In this document: in pieces, positions 1-4,855 of the stretch | How the letters are laid out: every line of letters begins with the position of its first letter | Numbering within the stretch: position 1 is the stretch's first letter | NCBI GenBank assembly: GCA_024280585.1 | Contig: JAJRPW010000135.1 | Coordinates: forward strand, 1 to 5,890 | From: Alphaproteobacteria bacterium | Lineage (GTDB): Bacteria > Pseudomonadota > Alphaproteobacteria > Rickettsiales > UBA6187 | Reading direction: 5' to 3' | Length of the DNA stretch: 5,890 nucleotides | Made by a program: the position numbers and the translations under genes | Notes under the pieces: model-generated | The model's database searches: none | Told to the model about the DNA's origin: nothing | Seen by the model: the letters and a program-made list of their open reading frames with translations, nothing else

Positions 1-533
1 TATTCATCGGGGTTTTGATCCATATTCATGAAGCTCTGCCATAACGTGCCAAACTTCAGAGCCTGCTGTATTTCTGCAGAATCCATCTTTGGCAACGTAA
101 CAGTTTTAACTATTGAATTTGAAACCGGGATCGAAAGCGCTATATTTTTCGTATCTATATTGCTTTCTTCCAGCAAATCCTGGAGACTTTGGGAATATTC
201 ATCGGGGTGATTTAGTATATCTTCCGTCATAAAACGGCTTTCCATACACACCGAATTTAAACTTGTCAGCACCCTTTTGCCTTTGACTGCATCAATTTCA
301 CATACATAAATGCAGTGTGGAGTGATATCCACCCCGATTATTTTATGTTTTTTTAAGTTGTAAAAATTCAGCAGGTCACTAGTAAGGTCTGAAAAATGGT
401 TCAAATCAGCCAATATTGTAGAAAATAAACGCCGGCCAAGAGATTTTTTATACGCAGAACCGGGCAAAGCAGGAACGCTACGGTCACAGGCCGTATTTCG
501 GTCGTTATTGTTGACACCTTCTCTGATAAACAT
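1..533 (-). CDS. PilM-like type IV pilus assembly protein, N-terminal part (runs off left edge)
   Basis: This is an open reading frame of 177 codons plus two bases, with no stop, read leftwards from the ATG at 533-531 to the window edge. An in-frame TAA lies upstream (558-560 on the plus strand), and the ATG at 533 is the only ATG in the first 65 codons. From about residue 65 the protein resembles the SHS2/actin-like fold of PilM: IIGVDITPHCIYVCEI (65-80), a variable segment, then NIALSIPVSNSIVKTVTLPKM and a helix beginning DSAEIQQAL. In the family, PilM is a cytoplasmic actin-like protein that binds the PilN tail and links the inner-membrane platform of type IV pili to the assembly ATPases. 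Two oddities are visible. About 60 residues precede the fold, where PilM usually has about ten, and the DIG phosphate-loop motif reads DIT. The ribosome binding site is weak. The family call rests on pattern recognition, and a related GspL/actin-like protein is possible. Confidence 0.6.
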   Translation of the reverse strand, partial: MFIREGVNNNDRNTACDRSVPALPGSAYKKSLGRRLFSTILADLNHFSDLTSDLLNFYNLKKHKIIGVDITPHCIYVCEIDAVKGKRVLTSLNSVCMESRFMTEDILNHPDEYSQSLQDLLEESNIDTKNIALSIPVSNSIVKTVTLPKMDSAEIQQALKFGTLWQSFMNMDQNPDE

Positions 534-568
534 TCTTAACCGTATTTTATATTTCAATTATTAGTTGA

Positions 569-574
569 ATTATA
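569..574 (-). promoter_or_regulatory. -10 element for the PilM-like gene
   Basis: The minus strand reads TATAAT here, a perfect consensus -10. It would place the transcript start near 562, giving a leader of roughly 30 bases before the ATG at 533. No good -35 lies 16-18 bp upstream; that position is occupied by TTAA half-sites. Confidence 0.55.
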
Positions 575-585
575 ACGCAGGTTAA

Positions 586-611
586 TTAACAAATAGTTAA
601 TTTGTTATTAA
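586..611 (-). promoter_or_regulatory. Overlapping CtrA-type boxes facing the PilM-like gene
   Basis: Three TTAA half-sites at 586-589, 597-600 and 608-611 form two overlapping TTAA-N7-TTAA sites. Read on the minus strand, the site at 600-586 is TTAACTATTTGTTAA. The block also contains an 8-bp palindrome, TAACAAAT (587-594) with ATTTGTTA (600-607) around a 5-base centre. The block sits where the -35 of the leftward promoter would be, so binding there would fit activation of the PilM-like gene. Confidence 0.65.
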
Positions 612-625
612 ATAACCGCTCCTTT

Positions 626-640
626 TTAACGATTTATTAA
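626..640 (+). promoter_or_regulatory. CtrA-type box upstream of the receiver-like gene
   Basis: TTAACGATTTATTAA is a perfect TTAA-N7-TTAA site, followed by C as in the extended TTAAC consensus. It matches the minus-strand reading of 600-586 at 13 of 15 positions. It brackets the expected -35 of a promoter whose -10 is TACAAT at 652-657. No conventional -35 hexamer is visible there, as is usual for promoters that depend on CtrA. Confidence 0.7.
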
Positions 641-651
641 CAAGTTTTTGG

Positions 652-657
652 TACAAT
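652..657 (+). promoter_or_regulatory. -10 element for the receiver-like gene
   Basis: TACAAT matches the -10 consensus at five of six positions and lies 11 bp downstream of the TTAA half-site at 637-640. The transcript would begin near 664, only a few bases before the ribosome binding site, so the leader would be very short. Confidence 0.5.
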
Positions 658-666
658 AATTATACA

Positions 667-672
667 AAGGAG
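667..672 (+). promoter_or_regulatory. Ribosome binding site deciding the receiver-like start
   Basis: AAGGAG lies five bases before the ATG at 678. An in-frame GTG at 672 overlaps this site and cannot be the start, so the protein begins at 678. Confidence 0.85.
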
Positions 673-677
673 TGAAA

Positions 678-1181
678 ATGTTCGATAAAGAAGACCTTGT
701 AATAATAATAGACAGTGATATAACTTCCGCCAAGCTCACCAAAGAAATCTTGTTTCAGGTCGGTGTCCAGAATGTCAGGGCATTTCATAGCCTTGGAAAA
801 ACCCGATGTTTTCTAGAGACTAATGAGGTTGAGCTGATAATCATTGAAAAAGACGTTGATTATGTCCCCTCCGCCGGAGTTATAAAAGAACGCAGGGCTA
901 ATTTAAAAGGAGTTAATGCCAAAACTCCCGTGCTTATGATAGCAACAAATGCCAGCAAGAAAGATGTCGCGAATTCCAGAGATGCCGGCGCCAGCGAATT
1001 TTTACTAAAGCCGTTTAATATCATAACATTAAGAGCACTTCTTGAAGCTATTTCCTTAAATCCAAGAAATTTTATAATCTCCAGAAGCTATTCCGGGCCG
1101 GATCGTCGCAGGAAAACAGAATCGCCGCCCGAAGGCAATGAGCGACGTAAATCGGATCTAATTAATAAAGAGGAAGATTAA
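678..1181 (+). CDS. Degenerate receiver-domain (pseudo-response-regulator) protein with Arg-rich tail
   Basis: This 167-aa protein is a single CheY-like receiver domain (about residues 5-127) plus a hydrophilic tail. The acidic N-terminal site is IIIDSD (D12, D14). The segment TPVLMIATNA (83-92) corresponds to the PVLMVTAEA strand of CheY, and AGASEFLLKPF (103-113) holds the conserved Lys111-Pro112. The strand that normally ends in the phosphorylated Asp reads ELIIIEKDVD, so the acceptor position appears to be Glu57. The conserved Thr/Ser position is Ala89. It is therefore probably not phosphorylated in the normal way. The tail has two basic clusters, GPDRRRK (140-146) and NERRKSD (154-160). 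I recall the Y-x-GPDRRR element from other alphaproteobacterial stand-alone receivers. There is no output domain, so the role is unknown; a protein-interaction or adaptor role is likely. It is divergent from the PilM-like gene and probably under CtrA-type control. Confidence 0.75.
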   Translation: MFDKEDLVIIIDSDITSAKLTKEILFQVGVQNVRAFHSLGKTRCFLETNEVELIIIEKDVDYVPSAGVIKERRANLKGVNAKTPVLMIATNASKKDVANSRDAGASEFLLKPFNIITLRALLEAISLNPRNFIISRSYSGPDRRRKTESPPEGNERRKSDLINKEED

Positions 1182-2326
1182 CTCAGTAAACCTCCAATAA
1201 TTGAATTAAGCAGCAAAACACCTTTGTTTGTAGCTTTTAGAGATTCGTTTTCCAAAACCAAGAAACCCTCCTTTATAAATAATTCGAACTTGTTTTTATT
1301 AAGCGAATCAAGCAAATTCTGGCCGGTATTTGTCCTGAAATCCACCAACGAAACCCCGTCTTTTATACGCAATCCCATCATTAAAACCTCTTCTAGCAAC
1401 TCACCGGAAGTTAAAATATTCTGGATTTGTATGCCATTTTGCTTTTGCCCGACAAGATTCAGCCATTTTTCGGGGTTATTAGTCATCATAATTGCATTTT
1501 TTTTGCCATTTAACGATATCCTGCTATGACTTCCCGGCCCCACCCCCAAATAATCTCTGTATTTCCAATATGTTAGGTTATGTTTCGACTCAAACCCTGC
1601 CCGCGCATAATTGGATATTTCATATGCCGGCAGGCCAAAATCCGCCATAATTTCATTGGTTAAATTATACAGATCCGCGGCGTTTTCATCCGATGGAATC
1701 TGAAAATTTCCGCTTTTATATTGCGCATAAAACGGCGTGCCTTTTTCGATGGTAAGTTGATATAAAGACATATGATTTGCCGTGTATTTCAAGGCTTTTT
1801 GCAACTCATCTTCCCAGGATTTCAAACCCTGTCCAGGCCGCGCATAAATCAAATCGAAGGAATAATTATCAAAAATATTTGCAGCTTTATCAACCGCTTG
1901 CAAGGCTTCATCGACGCTATGCTCCCGCCCCAAAAATGCTAAATCCTTCTGATTTAACGCCTGGACGCCAAGAGAAACGCGATTTACACCAGCATTTTTA
2001 AAATTTTTAAAATTATCACTTTCAACCGAAGTCGGATTCCCCTCCAACGTAATTTCGATATCACCAGAGATTTTCGCCAGTTTGGCCAGTTTATTAATAA
2101 TATTTTCCACTATAAAAGGCGGCATCAAACTTGGGGTTCCACCACCAAAAAATATGCTCGTGATCCGCTTATTTTGCAAATAATCAGCGAAATAATCCAG
2201 CTCCGTCAGGTATGATTCATTCCATTTTTCGTGATTAATTGCAGCGGCCACATGCGAATTAAAATCGCAATACGGGCATTTTGACAGACAAAAAGGCCAG
2301 TGGATATAAACAGCTAGATCGGGCAT
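1178..2326 (-). CDS. hemW: HemW, radical SAM haem chaperone (HemN-like)
   Basis: This 382-aa cytoplasmic protein is close to E. coli HemW in length and motif order. The radical SAM cluster motif is C13-x3-C17-x2-C20, within YIHWPFCLSKCPYCDF. It is followed by GGGTPS (61-66), LEGNP (94-98), NRVSLGVQ (115-122), DLIYARPGQ (158-166), SLYQLTIE (187-194), HNLTYW (249-254) and GVGPGSHS (261-268), then a HemN C-terminal domain. It lacks the N-terminal extension of true coproporphyrinogen dehydrogenase HemN. HemW proteins bind a [4Fe-4S] cluster and haem, and are thought to deliver haem to membrane respiratory enzymes; they often carry the wrong label of coproporphyrinogen oxidase. The start is the ATG at 2326, which shares a base with the upstream stop; a longer reading from 2347 would need a TTG. 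It is the last gene of a three-gene operon, and its stop interlocks with that of the receiver-like gene. Confidence 0.93.
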   Translation of the reverse strand: MPDLAVYIHWPFCLSKCPYCDFNSHVAAAINHEKWNESYLTELDYFADYLQNKRITSIFFGGGTPSLMPPFIVENIINKLAKLAKISGDIEITLEGNPTSVESDNFKNFKNAGVNRVSLGVQALNQKDLAFLGREHSVDEALQAVDKAANIFDNYSFDLIYARPGQGLKSWEDELQKALKYTANHMSLYQLTIEKGTPFYAQYKSGNFQIPSDENAADLYNLTNEIMADFGLPAYEISNYARAGFESKHNLTYWKYRDYLGVGPGSHSRISLNGKKNAIMMTNNPEKWLNLVGQKQNGIQIQNILTSGELLEEVLMMGLRIKDGVSLVDFRTNTGQNLLDSLNKNKFELFIKEGFLVLENESLKATNKGVLLLNSIIGGLLS

Positions 2327-3399
2327 TAGGCTATAATTTTCTCGCAAACTTTATCAATAACCGACGTTACTGACTCAATTATATCAAAATGGCAAGAAAA
2401 AATCAGCTCATCACCGCTAATCTTAATATCCAGCCAGTGATTATTTAAAAAAGCCCCACTATTATAAATATTAAATCTTGTGAGTATATCATATTTAATA
2501 CGCTCAAGCTCGCGCGGCGCCTCCTTCATTGCAAGCGCGAATATAAACCCCTTATAATACCCCGCTTTTGGATGTTTTTTCGCGAATGTATCAATGTCAA
2601 AATAAGTCACATCGAACCCTGTTTTCTCGGATAATTCCTTCACGTGGTTAGTAAGCCGCTTCCCCCGCAATTCCAATGGAATTCGCTTGTAAGAATGCAC
2701 TCCCATCAGAAAATCGGCATTGATTTTTTTCGCAGGCAAGGCCTCATACGAAACATCGGTTTCTATATATTTTTCAGTACCATACGCCTCTTTTAAAATC
2801 ATACTGGCCGCCCCGGTAAATTCAGCCAACCCCCTAACCCCATATTTCTCCAGTGTTTTCGGGCAAATATACTCACAATCATTTAAATGCATCATGCCGA
2901 CAAGCGCCAGCCATTTACCTTTTTTGGTACTATTTATAACACCTTGCGCGTGTGCATTCATGAAAATAGTGCGCGTCACGCCCTCCCCGCGCTTACAGCC
3001 CATACTATCTAACCCTATGATTTTTATACTATTTGACTTGGCCTTCTCTATTAAAGCCTGATATTCTTCATGTACGCTATCAGCAACATCTCTTGTGTAA
3101 GATGCACCATTTTCAAATCCATAAAGCAAACCTTCAAAGAAAAACGTGTCAACGCCAATATCCACCAGATAATCCATATGCTCGGCTAAAAACCCCGCGC
3201 TTACATTATCAAAATGCTCTTCACCGAAAATAATTCCATCGGTATATGTAAAAATATGAGATAAAATCTGCGATTCATCCAGCCCTTCTGGAAGAATGAT
3301 TTTAGGCCGACGTGGAGTCTTAAAAACCTGATGATAGCGCAAAAATTCACGCCTAAGTGAATCGGAATCATTACTTAAATTTCGTAGTTTTCTAAACAT
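2326..3399 (-). CDS. Tiki/ChaN/EreA/PMT-C2-like superfamily protein
   Basis: I do not recognise the exact family of this 357-aa soluble protein; no signal peptide or membrane segment is visible. Its first 200 residues follow the pattern of the Tiki superfamily (TraB, ChaN haem-binding protein, erythromycin esterase, Pasteurella toxin C2 domain). There is a strand ending in GEEH (59-62), a long helix, FFFEG with Glu89, GLDS with Asp131, an Arg at 143 before a helix, and a second strand ending in GMMH (168-171). The paired Gly-x-x-His motifs and Glu89 would form the putative metal or active site. The C-terminal 150 residues are unassigned. The start ATG at 3399 has a weak site (AGGT) and lies five bases past the preceding gene's stop. 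The TAA overlaps the hemW ATG by one base, so the two are probably translationally coupled. A haem-related or hydrolytic role is possible, but neither is shown. Confidence 0.55.
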   Translation of the reverse strand: MFRKLRNLSNDSDSLRREFLRYHQVFKTPRRPKIILPEGLDESQILSHIFTYTDGIIFGEEHFDNVSAGFLAEHMDYLVDIGVDTFFFEGLLYGFENGASYTRDVADSVHEEYQALIEKAKSNSIKIIGLDSMGCKRGEGVTRTIFMNAHAQGVINSTKKGKWLALVGMMHLNDCEYICPKTLEKYGVRGLAEFTGAASMILKEAYGTEKYIETDVSYEALPAKKINADFLMGVHSYKRIPLELRGKRLTNHVKELSEKTGFDVTYFDIDTFAKKHPKAGYYKGFIFALAMKEAPRELERIKYDILTRFNIYNSGAFLNNHWLDIKISGDELIFSCHFDIIESVTSVIDKVCEKIIA

Positions 3400-3403
3400 T
3401 TTA

Positions 3404-3757
3404 TTACCTATGTATAGCCATCATTTTCTCAACTTCTTGTTGCAGAATATTTCTCGTCGCAGCATCCTTTAAATCCACCCCCTGGCCTTCGCAATGTTTT
3501 TTAAAGGCGGGATTAACGCTCGCGCTGCCTCTTGCTGCCAGCTCCATAGATATCAGAAACTCTTTCTCCAGCTCCCTTTTTTCTTTTATCATGCCAGCTT
3601 TAGTACGTTTTTTCCGTGGATTATCCTCTGCGTGGATATACTCATAGTGGGTCAGAAATTCGATTTTTATCTTCTTAATTTTTGCAAGCAAAGCCCGTTT
3701 AAAACGCTCATCCGCTTTAAAATTTTTACGTTTTCCAGTTTGGTCTTCCTTTGACAT
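3404..3757 (-). CDS. Small highly charged protein of unknown function
   Basis: This 117-aa protein matches no family I recognise. It is rich in Lys, Arg and Glu, with a basic first third (KADERFKRALLAKIKKIK) and a central charged helical stretch (MIKEKRELEKEFLISMELA, about residues 55-73) that could form a coiled coil or pack on a partner. There is no signal peptide or membrane segment, and only one Cys. The ATG at 3757 is chosen over an in-frame GTG at 3778 because a GGAAGAG-like site precedes it. It is the first gene of the operon, with only four bases before the next gene's ATG, so it probably works with that protein. A coding role is supported by the operon packing and the promoter placed upstream of it. 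Confidence 0.7.
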   Translation of the reverse strand: MSKEDQTGKRKNFKADERFKRALLAKIKKIKIEFLTHYEYIHAEDNPRKKRTKAGMIKEKRELEKEFLISMELAARGSASVNPAFKKHCEGQGVDLKDAATRNILQQEVEKMMAIHR

Positions 3758-3789
3758 GACTCTTCCATAGTTATGCACAGCCCACGCTC

Positions 3790-3818
3790 ATAGTGTTTTA
3801 TAAATCCAACATTGTCAA
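3790..3818 (-). promoter_or_regulatory. Promoter of the small-protein/Tiki-like/hemW operon
   Basis: On the minus strand, TTGACA (3818-3813) is a perfect -35. A weak -10, CACTAT (3795-3790), follows after 17 bp. The weak -10 lies within an AACACTAT repeat shared with the opposite promoter, which may mean that it needs an activator. The ATG of the first gene is about 33 bases further on. Confidence 0.45.
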
Positions 3819-3849
3819 TAGCTTAATTTTACAACACAACACTATTGAC
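3790..3849. repeat. Nested inverted repeats between the divergent operons
   Basis: Two perfect 8-bp inverted pairs lie between the divergent promoters. ATAGTGTT (3790-3797) pairs with AACACTAT (3838-3845), and GTCAATAG (3814-3821) pairs with CTATTGAC (3842-3849). The second pair holds both -35 elements. They are candidate operator half-sites or a coincidence of back-to-back promoters. Confidence 0.5.
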
Positions 3850-3872
3850 GCGGGTGATTTGAAGTGGATAAT
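3845..3872 (+). promoter_or_regulatory. Promoter of the HIG1-etfB-etfA operon
   Basis: TTGACG (3845-3850) and GATAAT (3867-3872) each match the sigma-70 consensus at five of six positions and are separated by 16 bp. Transcription would start near 3879, about 21 bases before the ATG at 3901. This argues against longer readings of the HIG1 protein that would begin at or before the -10. Confidence 0.65.
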
Positions 3873-3900
3873 GGACACTTACAATTATGGTAGAGAAAGC

Positions 3901-4086
3901 ATGAGCACGATAGTAATTAGCCTGATATTCCTAACCTTACTGGTTTTAATCGCCGGTTTAGTGGTTATGGCCAAGGGCGGAGAGACTAACAAAAAATACA
4001 GCAATAAGCTTATGATCGCCCGCGTCGCGGTGCAGTTTTTGGCAATAATATGCCTTTTGGCGTTTTATTTTATCTATGCGGAATAA
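3901..4086 (+). CDS. HIG1-domain small inner-membrane protein
   Basis: This 61-aa protein has two membrane segments (about residues 3-23 and 41-58) joined by a short polar loop. The loop and start of the second helix, KGGETNKKYSNKLMIARVAVQ, carry the hallmarks of the HIG1 family: Gly-Gly, SNKLM and R-V-x-x-Q. HIG1 proteins such as yeast Rcf1 associate with cytochrome oxidase and respiratory supercomplexes. The bacterial copies are often annotated only as twin transmembrane proteins, and in alphaproteobacteria they commonly sit next to etfB, as here. An in-frame reading from 3793 would add 36 residues with no family resemblance and would pass through the promoter, so the ATG at 3901 is preferred. 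Its ribosome site (GAGAAAG) is weak. It is the first gene of the operon, 22 bases before etfB. Confidence 0.88.
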   Translation: MSTIVISLIFLTLLVLIAGLVVMAKGGETNKKYSNKLMIARVAVQFLAIICLLAFYFIYAE

Positions 4087-4094
4087 TTTTTAAC

Positions 4095-4100
4095 AAGGAA
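4095..4100 (+). promoter_or_regulatory. Ribosome binding site of etfB
   Basis: AAGGAA lies eight bases before the etfB ATG at 4109. It is stronger than the site in front of the HIG1 gene, as expected for the more abundant product. Confidence 0.75.
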
Positions 4101-4108
4101 CCAAATTA

Positions 4109-4855
4109 ATGAAAATTTTAGTGCCTATAAAAAGGGTTGTTGATTACAATGTCAAAGTTCGGGTCAAAGCCGACGGATCAGCTGTCGAAACCGCGAATGT
4201 CAAAATGTCGATGAATCCATTTGATGAGATCGCCGTTGAAGAGGCGATAAAACTCAAAGAAGCAGGAACAGCGACAGAAATAGTTGTGGTCACAATTGGC
4301 GTGGCGAAATCAGAAGAAGTAATCAGAACGGCAATGGCAATGGGCGCTGACCGCGGGATTTTGGTCGAAACTGACGTGGAAACCCAACCGCTTGGCGTTG
4401 CAAAAATCCTAAAAGCGATCGTAGCTGAAGAATCCCCAGGCCTAGTTATATTAGGAAAACAGGCGATTGACGGCGATAATAACCAAACCGGACAAATGCT
4501 ATCTGCGCTGCTAAACTGGCCGCAAGCAACATTCGCCTCAAAAATCACTATAAACGGTGATAAGGCCGAAGTTGACCGTGAAGTTGATGCTGGAAATGAG
4601 ACTATATCTGTTAAACTTCCAGCAGTTATCACAACGGATTTACGCCTGAATGAGCCAAGATATGCCGCGTTACCGAATATCATGAAAGCGCGCAGTAAAC
4701 CAATGGATACAAAGACTCCAGAGGATTACGGGGTGGATATGACCCCGCGCTTAAAAACTTTAAAAGTCGAAGAGCCGCCGGTGCGTTCGGGCGGAATTAA
4801 GGTTGAAAATACACAAGAACTGGTCGAAAAACTCAAAGAAGCAGGGGTATTATAA
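4109..4855 (+). CDS. etfB: Electron transfer flavoprotein beta subunit
   Basis: This 248-aa protein is the usual length for EtfB. With EtfA it forms the soluble heterodimer that accepts electrons from acyl-CoA and related dehydrogenases and passes them to ETF:quinone oxidoreductase in the inner membrane. The start MKILVPIKRVVDYNVKVRV and the MNPFDEIAVEEAIKLKE segment are typical. The AMP-binding loop is GKQAIDGDNNQTGQ (116-129). The beta-subunit signature region runs from VDREVDAGNE (about 155-164) to LPAVITT (170-176). The recognition loop that docks on dehydrogenases is RYAALPNIMKARSKP (184-198), with the anchoring Leu at 188. The gene follows the HIG1 gene after 22 bases, and its stop codon shares a base with the etfA start. 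This is a group I, housekeeping-type ETF; there is no fix or bifurcation gene context in the window. Confidence 0.97.
   Translation: MKILVPIKRVVDYNVKVRVKADGSAVETANVKMSMNPFDEIAVEEAIKLKEAGTATEIVVVTIGVAKSEEVIRTAMAMGADRGILVETDVETQPLGVAKILKAIVAEESPGLVILGKQAIDGDNNQTGQMLSALLNWPQATFASKITINGDKAEVDREVDAGNETISVKLPAVITTDLRLNEPRYAALPNIMKARSKPMDTKTPEDYGVDMTPRLKTLKVEEPPVRSGGIKVENTQELVEKLKEAGVL

Larger units (their letters stand above)
534..677. promoter_or_regulatory. Divergent control region with CtrA-type boxes
   Basis: This 144-bp AT-rich intergenic region separates the leftward PilM-like gene from the rightward receiver-like gene. It carries five TTAA half-sites, at 586, 597, 608, 626 and 637. Within each block successive half-sites start 11 bp apart, which is the TTAA-N7-TTAA spacing recognised by the alphaproteobacterial response regulator CtrA. 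A -10-like hexamer lies on each side: TATAAT on the minus strand (574-569) and TACAAT on the plus strand (652-657). Each is 11 bp from its nearest half-site. That CtrA binds here is inferred from the motif. Confidence 0.7.

Noticed and set aside
1..207. 12-bp direct repeat TATTCATCGGGG at 1-12 and 196-207
   Set aside because: Both copies encode PDEY inside the same reading frame and have no extended flanking identity, so this is most likely a codon coincidence.
28..210. 60-codon plus-strand open frame at the left end
   Set aside because: It is antisense to the PilM-like reading frame, which runs unbroken for 177 codons to the window edge.
552..569. Small inverted repeat TTCAA...TTGAA in the left control region
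   Set aside because: The arms are only five bases in very AT-rich DNA and are not backed by any other feature, unlike the TTAA half-sites.
1224..1529. 101-codon plus-strand open frame inside hemW
   Set aside because: It is antisense to the conserved C-terminal domain of HemW, with no family resemblance and no promoter or ribosome site.
2327..2347. hemW start at a TTG upstream of the ATG at 2326
   Set aside because: It would need a rare start codon and a longer overlap; the ATG at 2326 gives a one-base overlap and a normal HemW N-terminus.
2720..3233. Two plus-strand open frames antisense to the Tiki-like gene
   Set aside because: Both are shadows of the minus-strand gene with no recognisable motif; the minus-strand frame has operon structure and paired motifs.
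3793..3900. Longer N-terminus for the HIG1 protein
   Set aside because: The extra 36 residues are hydrophilic, do not resemble the family, and run through the inferred -35 and -10 elements.
4144..4683. 179-codon open frame antisense to etfB
   Set aside because: It lies wholly inside a clear etfB on the other strand, has a Ser/Ile/Thr-rich composition typical of antisense frames, and shows no motif or ribosome site.
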